In this document: positions 1 through 7,956 of the stretch, in pieces
Numbering within the stretch: position 1 is the first letter of the stretch
How the letters are laid out: every line of letters starts with the position of its first letter
Assembly (NCBI GenBank): GCA_036265005.1
Contig: DATAPW010000237.1
Location: 1-36,824, forward strand
Length of the DNA: 36,824 nt
From: JAMXLO01 sp036265005
GTDB taxonomy: Bacteria; Pseudomonadota; Alphaproteobacteria; Acetobacterales; Acetobacteraceae
Direction of reading: 5' to 3'
Translations under genes and position numbers: made by a program
The notes under the pieces: model-generated
Database searches by the model: none
What the model saw: only the letters and a program-made list of their open reading frames with translations
Told to the model about the DNA's origin: nothing

Positions 1-87
1 GGCTGGTCCACCGCCGCGGTCAAGGCCGAAAGCCGCCGAAGGCGGGGGGCCGACAGGCCCAGCCTTGAGCACGGTGGCGGACCAGCC
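1..87. repeat. Cloverleaf-like inverted repeat at window edge
   Basis: Bases 1-26 pair with 62-87: 22 Watson-Crick pairs, one G-U and three mismatches out of 26. Inside the long stem sit two further perfect hairpins, 33-37/41-45 (loop GAA) and 47-51/56-60 (loop GACA), giving a three-way junction. There is no long T run after it on either strand. It may be a palindromic dispersed repeat or a structured RNA; the left edge is cut by the window, so the arm could extend further. No known RNA family was recognised. Confidence 0.6.
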
Positions 88-105
88 GACAATCAAAACG
101 TCGCA

Positions 106-139
106 GCGAGCGCCGTTGACGCTCATGACGGTCGCTCGC
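106..139 (-). terminator. Probable terminator of the MFS gene
   Basis: Bases 128-139 and 106-116 form a stem with one bulged base just downstream of the MFS stop codon on the minus strand. On that strand the stem is followed, six bases later, by TTTTGATT. A second dyad, 121-126/148-153 (GCTCAT/ATGAGC), overlaps it and could form an alternative fold. The T run is short, so termination may be inefficient. Confidence 0.45.
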
Positions 140-175
140 AACGACAAATGAGCACAGTCAGCCACGTGACCGCGA

Positions 176-1564
176 TCAGACAGCGATCTGGTCAAGATCC
201 TTGCGCGCGTGCTCCGGGCTGTAGAACCAGATGATCGCTGCCATGATCAGCAGGATCACCGGGATCAGCAGGAACGCGGCAACAAACGACCCTGTCGCCT
301 CGCGCAGCCAGACCGAGACGAACGGCCACAACACCGCACCGACCAGGAACGCCACCGCCCACGAGAAGCCGTTGCCGACACCGCGAATCCGGGTCGGGTA
401 CATCTCTGCAGTGTAGGCGGTCACCGGTCCCCAAACGCCGATGAACCCCCACGACCACGCCATGCCGAGGAGCCACAAGGCCACGATGTCTGTTGCGAAG
501 ATCCAGATCGTCATGAAGATCGCGGCCTCGATCAGCAGGACCGCGAAGCCAATTCTCCGGCCGAGGTGATCGATCATCCAGCCGCCCGCCCAGAAGCCTG
601 TTGTCGCGAACAGGGCCCACCAAATGTAGAAGCTGCCATACTGGGCGGTCGACCAGTGATGCTGCTGCGAGAGGAAGAGCGGCATCCAAAGGCCCACCGT
701 GCTGTAGGATACCAGCGCCAGGCTGGCGACAATGGTCGCCATGACGGTGTTGCGCCTGAGATCGGGCAGGAACAACTGTCGCCACCCGGGCCTTCGCGTC
801 TTCGCGATCCATGCCTGATCGTCGTCTGACAATGCCAGCCTGGCAGCCAGGCGTTCTGTGATGCGATGCTTGCGGTCCTGTGTGCGGACCCAGTAGGGCG
901 ATTCCGGGCACATCAACCGGACATAGATCGCGAGGAACGCGATCGCCATGGGCAGGACGAAGGCCGCGCGCCACCCAAAGACCGTCACCACGAAGGTGAC
1001 GATGGTTCCGGCGAGCGCAGCGCCGATCCCCCAGGCCGAGCGGTCGAAGCTGAGGACGAGGCCGCGCAGTCGGGCTGGCCAGGTCTCCGCAACGAGCATG
1101 GAGCCGACCGCCCACTCTCCGTTCAGCGCAAAACGCACGATGCTGTAGGCGGCGACGAAGCTGCCCCAGGTCGGCGACAACGCCACCAGCGGCATCGCCA
1201 GCGAGAATATCGCGATGTTGATGGCGAGGATGTTGCGCCGCCCAAAACGGTCGGCCAGCCACGGCCAAAAATAGAGGCCGACGATGCTGATCAGCGCAGA
1301 GAGTTGTACGCCGCTGCGGTAGGTGCCGAGATCGATCGCGAAGTCTCGCATCAGCAGCGGCGCCACGAGGGCAAGGATCGCACCATCCATGCCATCGAAG
1401 CCCCAACCGAGGCCATTGGCCCAGGCGATATGCCAATGCGTTGCGGTGATCCGGCGTGGATCGGCAACATTGCGATAGAGACGTGAGGCGAGATGCTGCG
1501 CCTCCAGCGGTCCGGTTGCTGCGACTGCGTCTGCATTCGGCGTGGCAGCCAGGACGTCTCCCAT
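176..1564 (-). CDS. MFS transporter, metabolite:H+ symporter type
   Basis: This is an inner-membrane major facilitator of 462 residues with about twelve hydrophobic segments, probably moving an organic acid or sugar with protons. The loop after the second helix carries the MFS signature A (WLADRFGRRN), and the second half repeats it (MIDHLGRRIG). The PESPYW motif before the central loop is typical of the sugar/aromatic acid symporters. A TTG at 1579 would add five residues, but the ATG at 1564 has GGAG nine bases upstream and is preferred. It stands alone on the minus strand, with a terminator-like stem after it, so it looks monocistronic. The substrate cannot be read from sequence. It is a distant relative of the MFS gene at 32962-34302. 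Confidence 0.9.
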   Translation of the reverse strand: MGDVLAATPNADAVAATGPLEAQHLASRLYRNVADPRRITATHWHIAWANGLGWGFDGMDGAILALVAPLLMRDFAIDLGTYRSGVQLSALISIVGLYFWPWLADRFGRRNILAINIAIFSLAMPLVALSPTWGSFVAAYSIVRFALNGEWAVGSMLVAETWPARLRGLVLSFDRSAWGIGAALAGTIVTFVVTVFGWRAAFVLPMAIAFLAIYVRLMCPESPYWVRTQDRKHRITERLAARLALSDDDQAWIAKTRRPGWRQLFLPDLRRNTVMATIVASLALVSYSTVGLWMPLFLSQQHHWSTAQYGSFYIWWALFATTGFWAGGWMIDHLGRRIGFAVLLIEAAIFMTIWIFATDIVALWLLGMAWSWGFIGVWGPVTAYTAEMYPTRIRGVGNGFSWAVAFLVGAVLWPFVSVWLREATGSFVAAFLLIPVILLIMAAIIWFYSPEHARKDLDQIAV

Positions 1565-1692
1565 TGTCACGATCTCCAAATGTCGGGTGCGTCCAGGCCA
1601 TGGCTACTCGCCCCGAGGGGGTGCACGACCTGCGCTTGTCGAGATCCGTTCTTGGCGCAATCAAAGGCGCAATACGCGTTGGTAGGCAACCT

Positions 1693-1710
1693 TACCCATC
1701 GGCATGGGTA
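1693..1710. promoter_or_regulatory. Operator-like palindrome upstream of MFS gene
   Basis: TACCCAT-CGGC-ATGGGTA is a perfect 7-base dyad with a 4-base spacer, about 130 bases upstream of the MFS start. Size and position suit a dimeric repressor or activator site, but the regulator is unknown and no promoter hexamers were assigned. Confidence 0.35.
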
Positions 1711-1992
1711 GCAAAATCTGCGTTTGATGCTCGTTAAAACCACGGAGCCCGGGATCACATCTGGGCTTCGTCGCGAAGTTGTTGCTGAGATCGGATTGGT
1801 TATGAGCAGGCGGCTGCACGTAGTCGTCTGGTTCGCCTCACGATCTCCTTGATCGCGATCCCCTGGCCAGTCAGCGCCAGGATTGGCGGTGGGATCGCCG
1901 GCGCGCCTGCAGCCCGATCCGGACAACCGTCCCTGCGACGGCAGATCTGGCAACGCCGCTGGTACTGGGGGAAGTCACGCCAAAACGAGAAA

Positions 1993-2012
1993 GGCCGGCA
2001 GCGATGCCGGCC
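1993..2012 (-). terminator. Intrinsic terminator of the small secreted protein gene
   Basis: GGCCGGCA (1993-2000) and TGCCGGCC (2005-2012) form a perfect 8-bp stem with a GCGA loop. On the minus strand the stem is followed directly by TTTCTCGTTTT. It lies 80 bases beyond the stop codon of the small secreted protein gene. Confidence 0.75.
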
Positions 2013-2093
2013 CTCTCTCTCGCTTTTGCAAGGCACCGGCAACCGGCCGGACCTTGCTACCCTCGGACGTGTCCGTGGGTGATTGCGTGTCGC

Positions 2094-2348
2094 TTAGCTG
2101 CCGTTGCCCTGGTTCTGGTTGGGCGCGAACAGCCACGTGCCACGGCTCGAGTTGGTCACGTACGTCTGGATCGCCTGGCCGTTCCGCGCCGTCGCGACCG
2201 CCGGGGCATTCTGCACCGGAGCGTGGGCAACCACGCCAGGAAGCTCGGTGAAGTAGGTGTTGGGCAGCGTACCCTGGCCGCCGTCGGCATAGGCCGAACT
2301 GACGCCAAGACTGAGCGCTGCTGCGGCTGCAAGAAGCATGGTCTTCAT
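2094..2348 (-). CDS. Small secreted protein of unknown function
   Basis: The product is 84 residues with a clear signal peptide (MKTMLLAAAAALSLGVSSAYA, probable cleavage after AYA), leaving a mature part of about 63 residues. That part is rich in Ala, Asn, Gln and Gly, has no cysteine, and ends in NQNQGNGS. The ATG at 2348 has AGGAGAG six bases upstream; the open frame runs further up to 2480 but those residues do not look coding. A perfect dyad (2397-2415) lies just upstream and a strong terminator (1993-2012) downstream, so it is a single-gene unit and probably well expressed. I do not recognise the family; a periplasmic or surface role is inferred only from the signal peptide. Confidence 0.75.
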   Translation of the reverse strand: MKTMLLAAAAALSLGVSSAYADGGQGTLPNTYFTELPGVVAHAPVQNAPAVATARNGQAIQTYVTNSSRGTWLFAPNQNQGNGS

Positions 2349-2396
2349 GGTCTCTCTCCTGAGGTAAGGCCTCGCTTTGGGGCCCTTTTTCTGTTG

Positions 2397-2415
2397 CATC
2401 GCACCATTTGCGATG
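2397..2415. promoter_or_regulatory. Dyad upstream of the small secreted protein gene
   Basis: CATCGCA (2397-2403) and TGCGATG (2409-2415) form a perfect 7-base inverted repeat with a 5-base spacer, 49-67 bases upstream of the ATG at 2348. It may be an operator or a leader hairpin. Confidence 0.35.
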
Positions 2416-2652
2416 GTCGGGAAATAGGCCTTCGACCTTTCCGGGATAATCCGGCCCTTCTGCATATGATTTATGCGCACAGCGGAGGGAAAGCTGTGAC
2501 GTCGTTCATTGGAACGCTCCTCGTGCCCCTCTCATGACCGGATGAGCGACGACCTAACCGAGGGTCGCGTGGGCTCACGGATGCGTGATGTCGAGAGCAG
2601 GCGCGCCCTGGCCGCCCTGACCGTCGACGGCCGGGGCTACGACGCTCCGGGG

Positions 2653-2892
2653 CTATTCCAACGTCGCGAGGCTCACAATCAGGAGCGAGCCTCCAGCGAT
2701 TGTCAGAACCCCCATTGCGAGGAACAGGAAGACGCCGACGCTACCTCGCCTGGCGCTTGGCGCTCGGTTGGACCATCGCGCGAACCGGGTGCGCCATGAC
2801 GGTGGCCCGACATCAACGAGGCGTGGCGGCGGCCGCTGGTTGGGGTGCCCTTCCCGGGCCCTGCCTACTTCGTTGACGTCCGGAAGTGTCAT
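2653..2892 (-). CDS. Possible small single-span membrane protein
   Basis: This open frame of 79 residues ends in one good membrane segment (VFLFLAMGVLTIAGGSLL) preceded by a basic stretch (RFARWSNRAPSARR), the arrangement of a small inner-membrane protein with the N-terminus inside. The ATG at 2892 has AAGG close by. The N-terminal half is of low complexity, so the true start may be further in. No homologous family was recognised, and the region around it contains decayed sequence, so this may be chance. Confidence 0.3.
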   Translation of the reverse strand: MTLPDVNEVGRAREGHPNQRPPPRLVDVGPPSWRTRFARWSNRAPSARRGSVGVFLFLAMGVLTIAGGSLLIVSLATLE

Positions 2893-3153
2893 CGGGCCTT
2901 GTTAGTGCGCAGCACGTTGCCGTCGCAAATGAGTTTGGCGTGAAGCGTGTCGTCGGTCGACAGGTCCTGGATGGCAGCCACGATATCGTGCACGGACACT
3001 CGTTGTGCACGTTTCCGGCCGGTCTGTCGCATCCCAGTCAGGTTCCCCGACTACGTGGGCCGAATTTGACATATCGCTCAATCGCGGCGGCGGCCCGCGC
3101 TGCGTCAAATCGCGGAAGAAGCTCGATTATAGTTTGGGACGCCGAGGGACTCG

Positions 3154-3420
3154 ATCTTCATGCGTCGCTTCACGATCCCCAAGGCATGGCTCGACCGCAT
3201 TATCATCGCCGGCAAGACGTGCAGCTCCAGCGAAGCCGGCGCCAAAGGGGTGTTCATTGCCTCGTCGCGCGGTGGTCTTTATGCGTCGGGAACGCCGCAG
3301 CAGTCCAACGACTTTCAGGAGATCTACCTGCGCGCGATCCTCGCGGCTTCATCGGCATCAAGGATCCGCCCAGCCAACGGACGCCGGCCCACTCGCTGCG
3401 TGATCGCCTGGTTCTGAAAG
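3154..3420 (+). pseudogene. Decayed FMN-dependent NADH-azoreductase (AzoR) fragment
   Basis: The translated segment from 3160 carries PKAWLDRIIIAGKT, then VFIASSRGGLYASGTP and DFQEIYLRAIL. These are the order and spacing of the central to C-terminal part of AzoR-type azoreductases (flavodoxin-like fold). After YLRAIL (about 3338) the match continues in another frame as GFIGIKD, so a frameshift separates them. The N-terminal half of an azoreductase (about 100 residues with the FMN-binding loop) is missing and the C-terminus degenerates after 3360. No intact reading frame remains. Confidence 0.6.
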
Positions 3421-3512
3421 CTGCTCTGCATAGAGCGATCGACGGAATGGCATTCGCTCCGACGCCCGGTGGCCTGAAGATCGCATGCTCCCCATCCGAG
3501 TGGGGCGAGGCG

Positions 3513-4292
3513 CTAATCGCCAATTCTGATCTCGCGCAAAGCGCCGGGTCCCAATGTGAAGCCGCCAGCGGCGAACGGCCTGTCATGCATCATAAGCAGG
3601 ACGAGGCATGCGGCAATTGCTGTCGAGAGGATGAAGGTATTGACGGCCGCCGTTATGCGTCGGTCGATGTGCACCATCGCGATGGTCGTCAGCAAAAGCA
3701 TATCGAGGAGAATGATGACGACCCATTGAACCGGCGAGATGACCCCCTGGCTGAGCAGGATACGATTCCGACGCCCTTCGAAGGCTCGCTCGAGTGCGGC
3801 CAGGACACTTGCCTGCACGATCTCCTGGGTCCGCGTCGTCGGATTGATCGACATCGTGGTGTCGAGTGCCTCGGTGAGCCCGCGTGGGGATTGCCTGAGG
3901 TTTGCATGCCCTGCCGCCATCGCGGGCCAGTCTTCGGAATCCACAAAGTGGAGATACACGCCAATGGATGCCCTCAGCTTGGTACGCATGTCGGCGGGCA
4001 ACCCATCGGCCAACGAAATCGCCTCTTGAATGGCGGTCGCTTCCTGCGCGACGTAGCTGTTGGCGCGATCAAGATTGGTCCAGACACGGTTGGCCAGAAA
4101 GGCGATGAGCAGGGCAGCGATGACCGACAGCGGCGTGAGCATGACCGGCGTGGTGGCCTTCAGATCCGCGGCAATGCGCCGGGGAGCGATGGCAGCCGAG
4201 GCGAGAAGAATGAGCACGACCACCAGGTAGGACAGCCCGAACGTCACGGCCGCGATGACCTCGGTACGCTGCGATTCGATCCATAAAATCAC
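3513..4292 (-). CDS. DUF4239-type membrane protein
   Basis: The 259-residue product has hydrophobic segments near residues 14-36, 50-67, 188-204 and 220-238, with a soluble helical stretch between the second and third. The pattern VWTNLDRANSYVAQEATAI followed by a basic helical region matches the bestrophin-like DUF4239 family, whose function is unknown. The start is GTG at 4292 with AAAGGGGGG seven bases upstream. It lies 78 bases downstream of the gamma-glutamylcyclotransferase-like gene on the same strand and could be co-transcribed. A role in transport or membrane homeostasis is only an inference from membrane location. Confidence 0.75.
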   Translation of the reverse strand: MILWIESQRTEVIAAVTFGLSYLVVVLILLASAAIAPRRIAADLKATTPVMLTPLSVIAALLIAFLANRVWTNLDRANSYVAQEATAIQEAISLADGLPADMRTKLRASIGVYLHFVDSEDWPAMAAGHANLRQSPRGLTEALDTTMSINPTTRTQEIVQASVLAALERAFEGRRNRILLSQGVISPVQWVVIILLDMLLLTTIAMVHIDRRITAAVNTFILSTAIAACLVLLMMHDRPFAAGGFTLGPGALREIRIGD

Positions 4293-4370
4293 GCTGAACC
4301 CCCCTTTGCTTCGCAGAAGAGGTTCTTGCAGACCTTGGAATCACGCAACAACCTGGGCCGCCCCATCGTC

Positions 4371-5141
4371 TCAGTGTTCCCACTTCACTGCGTACGGTTC
4401 GGCAAACATCCGGTCGCCATACCGGGATGCGGCGGGGAGGGTCTCGGCAAGCATTTTGTCAACGATGGCGTATTTGCCGTCGTGTACCCAGGGACGGCGA
4501 GCAAGCTCGCGGTCGTTCAGCCAGTACTGGCTCCAGCCCATCGTCGTTTCGATCAGTTCACGGGCAAAATCCGGGCCGTACTCGAGGCCGCCTTCGATGA
4601 CAATGTCGATGTAGGACTCCAACAGGGGGAATGCGGCGTCCGGTGCGGGCAACCCTTCGCCGGGCACTCCCCCAGGACGCGCAGGCACGTAGACCCAGAT
4701 ATGGCCCTCGTGCGGGAGACTTTGCCAGGAAACCGCCTCGATGTCGGCGAGGGGCACTTCCAGGCGTGCGTAGCCCGCTTCGCGCGCGTCGAATTTTGTC
4801 ATGTCATCGCCTTCGACCGGGTAGAGTACGCCATTGATGGTCATGGCACTTTCACCGGCGCCCGGCTTGCGCAGCCCGAGCGCCGTGAAGCCCGAAGGCG
4901 CACGGTCGTTCCACGTCCGGACATAGCCGAAGGCTGCCGAGACACGGACCGGTATGGCGACCGTCGCTGCGCCTGCAGTCGAATTGCGGGATGCGGTGTT
5001 GATCAGAGACCCGTAGCCGAAAATGAACTGCGTGGGTGCGTTCGGCAGCTTGCGGCCCCACCAATCAGTGCCATTTGCATCAGCAACCTGCACCATGAAC
5101 GCAGCAATCACGAGGACGGCGAGAATAGGTGCACGCGGCAT
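4371..5141 (-). CDS. Secreted gamma-glutamylcyclotransferase-like protein
   Basis: The mature part begins with FIFGYGSLI, the YGSL loop that binds the gamma-glutamyl group in the GGCT fold. It also has the family pattern FDAREAGYARLEV, whose Glu is the expected acid/base residue. These enzymes release 5-oxoproline from gamma-glutamyl amines or glutathione. Here a signal peptide (MPRAPILAVLVIAAFMVQVADA) precedes the domain, so this copy acts outside the cytoplasm, which is less usual. The ATG at 5141 with GGGAG eight bases upstream is chosen over longer frames. Length 256 residues, longer than a minimal GGCT, with an extra C-terminal helical part. It is divergent, 37 bases away, from the secreted protein at 5179. 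Confidence 0.75.
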   Translation of the reverse strand: MPRAPILAVLVIAAFMVQVADANGTDWWGRKLPNAPTQFIFGYGSLINTASRNSTAGAATVAIPVRVSAAFGYVRTWNDRAPSGFTALGLRKPGAGESAMTINGVLYPVEGDDMTKFDAREAGYARLEVPLADIEAVSWQSLPHEGHIWVYVPARPGGVPGEGLPAPDAAFPLLESYIDIVIEGGLEYGPDFARELIETTMGWSQYWLNDRELARRPWVHDGKYAIVDKMLAETLPAASRYGDRMFAEPYAVKWEH

Positions 5142-5178
5142 GTACAGCACTCCCTTGGGGCATCCCGAACTCGGTAAC

Positions 5179-6093
5179 ATGGCACCGGCGTCCGATCCAA
5201 ACGGCGCCCCGAAGTCGCGCCCGAACAGGGCTGTGTTGCGGCGATGGCTCGCATGTCTTGTCGCTGCACACCTGGCCACGGTCGCTGCTGCCCGTGCCGG
5301 CGAGCTCTGCCAATTCAGGGGAACCAGCGACTACTCGGGACAGGTGACCGTCACCACCAAAGTCGACACTCGCGACACGGATGGCGCAACCATAGTTGAT
5401 GTAACCGCCGGCATCAAAATCACGCCCATGCTCTTCATCCATGTGAACTATCTGATGGAGGAGATCAGTACGTGGAAATCCGATCAGTTGCAGAGCGTGG
5501 CGGTGAATAGCCGCTACATCGTTGACAGCCATGTCGTCCGACAGGAATGGGACCTGTTCAACCGAGGCGCGGACGGTCTTGAAGCGTATCGGCTGCAGGG
5601 AAAAACCCTGGATGACCTCCGGCGCAAGCACCCGGCGTTCGTCCGGCACTGGGACCCTGCAAACTTTGGCCAGCCCTGGGTTCAGGATTATCGGTCTGCC
5701 GGTCCCGAACGGCGAGCCGATCTTGACCTGCCCGGCTCATTGGTGCGGCCGGATCTTCGCTCACCTCTGGCGTTGGCATTTTATTGGAGCCGGCGGATGC
5801 CTCCCGGCGGACAGGGAGCAACGGTGTTCCTGCCAGGTTTCAAAAGAGACAAACGCATCGACCTGACGATCACCGAAGCGGAGCCGCCCCGTGACGGACG
5901 GCAGCTTTGGCAAACGTCCATACGCTATCCAGCTCTGAGTGCGACTCGGGCATCCACCGCCGAGGCCTGGGTCTCGATGGACAGGCACCTGTTGCAACTT
6001 GCTGTCTCAGTGCAAAGCGGAAGCCACACGGCCTACGGTTTTGTTCGGCAAGTGGATTGCCATGGCACCGCAGGATCATCGAATGATCCATAG
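5179..6093 (+). CDS. Secreted protein resembling DUF6134
   Basis: The 304-residue product has a basic N-terminus and a hydrophobic segment (WLACLVAAHLATVAAARA), then a mature part starting GELCQF. The pattern of a beta-rich domain (VTVTTKVDTRD, then YLMEEISTWKSDQLQSVAV) resembles DUF6134-type exported proteins of unknown function; this match is from memory and uncertain. No strong ribosome binding site precedes the ATG at 5179; the GTG at 5233 with AGGG nearby is an alternative that still keeps the signal peptide. It faces the GGCT-like gene across only 37 bases, so the two promoters must overlap with the coding starts. Confidence 0.65.
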   Translation: MAPASDPNGAPKSRPNRAVLRRWLACLVAAHLATVAAARAGELCQFRGTSDYSGQVTVTTKVDTRDTDGATIVDVTAGIKITPMLFIHVNYLMEEISTWKSDQLQSVAVNSRYIVDSHVVRQEWDLFNRGADGLEAYRLQGKTLDDLRRKHPAFVRHWDPANFGQPWVQDYRSAGPERRADLDLPGSLVRPDLRSPLALAFYWSRRMPPGGQGATVFLPGFKRDKRIDLTITEAEPPRDGRQLWQTSIRYPALSATRASTAEAWVSMDRHLLQLAVSVQSGSHTAYGFVRQVDCHGTAGSSNDP

Positions 6094-6135
6094 ACCGGGG
6101 CCGTCGGCAGGGCGGCGGCATGCATCGCCTTGGCG

Positions 6136-6894
6136 TCAGCCGCGGCCGATATACGGCATCTTCGTTGCCATCACCGTCATGAACTGCACATTCGCCTCGA
6201 GCGACAGGCTGGCCATATAGGCGACGCCGCGCGCGACGTCGTTGACATCGATGCGCGCTTCCGGTTCGACCTTGCCGCTGGCCTGCAGCCTTCCGCGCGC
6301 GGTATCCTCGTTGCGCGTGGTCGCGGCATTGCCGATGTCGATCTGTCCGCAGGCGATATCGAATTCACGCCCATCGAGCGACAACGACCGGGTCAATCCG
6401 GTGAGCGCGTGCTTGGTCGCAGCGTAGGGCGTCGAATTCCGTCGCGGCACATGGGCGGAGACCGAACCGTTGTTGATGATGCGGCCACCGCGCGGCGTCT
6501 GGTTCTTCATCATGCGGAACGCATGCTGCGCGCACAGGAACGAGCCGGTCAGGTTCACCGCAACCACATTCGACCACTGCTCGAGCGTCAGATCGTCGAT
6601 CGGGATGTTGCGCGTGCTGATGCCTGCGTTGTTGAACAGCAGGTCGATCCGGCCGTAGGTCGCCTTCACCGTGTCGAACAGCGCCGTGATCGCGGCCGGG
6701 TCGGCGACATCCGTCGGCACCACCAGCATCCGCGGCGGCGTCGCCTTGGCGAGTGCGGCGGTCTCTTCCAGCATGTTGCGCCGGCGTCCGGCCAGCACCA
6801 CCGAGAACCCGTCCGCGTATAGCGCCAGTGCGGTTGCCCGGCCGATACCGCTGCCGGCGCCGGTGATGACCGCTATCCTGCCTGATGGTTCCAT
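6136..6894 (-). CDS. SDR family NAD(P)-dependent oxidoreductase
   Basis: A classical short-chain dehydrogenase of 252 residues. The cofactor loop TGAGSGIG is at residues 11-18, NNAG at 88-91, and the catalytic residues are Ser144, Tyr157 and Lys161 (YAATK). These cytoplasmic enzymes interconvert alcohols and ketones with NAD(P); the substrate is not predictable. The ATG at 6894 has GGGGAGG about nine bases upstream; the longer frame to 7035 lacks family residues. It is divergent from the TauD-like gene with 140 bases between, so the two may share control and a pathway. Arg37-Arg39 after the second strand suggests NADP preference, an inference from general SDR rules. Confidence 0.9.
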   Translation of the reverse strand: MEPSGRIAVITGAGSGIGRATALALYADGFSVVLAGRRRNMLEETAALAKATPPRMLVVPTDVADPAAITALFDTVKATYGRIDLLFNNAGISTRNIPIDDLTLEQWSNVVAVNLTGSFLCAQHAFRMMKNQTPRGGRIINNGSVSAHVPRRNSTPYAATKHALTGLTRSLSLDGREFDIACGQIDIGNAATTRNEDTARGRLQASGKVEPEARIDVNDVARGVAYMASLSLEANVQFMTVMATKMPYIGRG

Positions 6895-7034
6895 GGCCGA
6901 TTGCCTCCCCGTGAATGGCCTCAAGCCTGACCCATTCGCTGCGCCGTGCCAAGGAACGGGACCCATGTTCCAAAACGCGACGACCGGCGATACGCTTCGA
7001 CGGCTGACCGCGACCATCGGGAGGAAGCGCTGCA

Positions 7035-7925
7035 ATGGCGATCACGATCCGGCAATTGCATCCGATGTTCTGCGCCGAGATCGGCGGCGTCGATACCGGC
7101 GAGCCGATGGACGATGCGACCTTCGCCGAGATCCGTGCGGCATTCGAGGAATACTCGGTGCTGGTGTTTCGCGGCCAGAGCCTCGATGACGAGAGGCAGA
7201 TCGCCTTCAGCCGTCGCTTCGGTCCGCTCGAGATGGCGGGCAAGGCCAATCCGGCGACCGGGACGCTGTTCGCACGGCAATCGAACCTCGACATCCGCAC
7301 GGGCGAGGTCATTCCGGCCGAGGACCGCCGGATGATCTACCAGAAGGGCAACTACCTGTGGCACTCGGATAGTTCGTTCAAGCCGGTGCCATCGCTGTGT
7401 TCGCTGTTGTCGGCGCGCGTCGTGCCGCCGGAGGGCGGCAACACCGAATTCGCCTCGATGCGCGCGGCGTATGACGCGTTGCCGGACGACATCAGGCAGA
7501 AGCTCGAAGGGCTCGTTGCCGAGCACAGCCTGGTCTATTCGCGCGGCACGGTATCCACCGAGGCGCTGACGGCAGACATGAAAGCCGAACTGCCGGGCGC
7601 CTGGCAGGCCATGCTGCGGGTCAATCCGGTGAATGGACGCAAGGCGGTCTATGCCGGCGCGCATGCCTCGCACGTGATCGGCTGGCCGCGCGAGGAGGGC
7701 AGGGCGCTCATCCAGTGGCTCAACGCGTTCGCGACGCAGCCGCGCTTCTGCTTCTCGTATGCATGGCGGCAAGGCGACCTGGTGATCTGGGACAATCGCG
7801 CGACGCTGCATCGGGCGACCGCGTACGACACGGTGCGCCACAAGCGCCTGATGCAACGCACCACGGTCGGCGGCGATGCACCGACGGTGGCGCAGCCGGA
7901 GCAGTACGAACTCGCGGCGGAGTAG
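7035..7925 (+). CDS. TauD/TfdA-family Fe(II)/2-oxoglutarate dioxygenase
   Basis: The 296-residue length and the iron triad fit the TauD/TfdA family: WHSD gives His110 and Asp112, and LHRAT gives the distal His259. Arg275 (RLMQR) is placed to bind the 2-oxoglutarate carboxylate. The family couples oxidative decarboxylation of 2-oxoglutarate to hydroxylation of substrates such as taurine or 2,4-D. The WHSDSSF pocket and the lack of other sulfonate genes next to it leave the substrate open; a TfdA-like aryloxyalkanoate type is as likely as taurine. The ATG at 7035 has GGGAGG nine bases upstream. It faces the SDR gene. Confidence 0.9.
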   Translation: MAITIRQLHPMFCAEIGGVDTGEPMDDATFAEIRAAFEEYSVLVFRGQSLDDERQIAFSRRFGPLEMAGKANPATGTLFARQSNLDIRTGEVIPAEDRRMIYQKGNYLWHSDSSFKPVPSLCSLLSARVVPPEGGNTEFASMRAAYDALPDDIRQKLEGLVAEHSLVYSRGTVSTEALTADMKAELPGAWQAMLRVNPVNGRKAVYAGAHASHVIGWPREEGRALIQWLNAFATQPRFCFSYAWRQGDLVIWDNRATLHRATAYDTVRHKRLMQRTTVGGDAPTVAQPEQYELAAE

Positions 7926-7956
7926 GGTTCAGCCGTCGACGCCCGGCGCCGTTGCT

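Larger units (their letters stand above)
1565..2093. other. 529-base intergenic region
   Basis: No convincing gene is seen on either strand. It holds the palindrome 1693-1710 upstream of the MFS gene and the terminator 1993-2012 of the small secreted protein gene. The remainder shows short open frames only, with no recognisable domain. Confidence 0.5.

Noticed and set aside
1..87. Possible tRNA or tmRNA from the cloverleaf shape
   Set aside because: Stem of 26 bp is far too long, there is no T-loop sequence, anticodon arm or CCA end.
192..1664. Second minus-strand frame of about 490 codons over the MFS gene
   Set aside because: Arg-rich alternate-frame shadow; the other frame has twelve hydrophobic spans and MFS motifs.
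2886..4286. Plus-strand open frame of about 466 codons covering the azoreductase remnant and DUF4239
   Set aside because: Only the few residues GFIGIKD belong to the azoreductase remnant; the rest is antisense to the DUF4239 gene.
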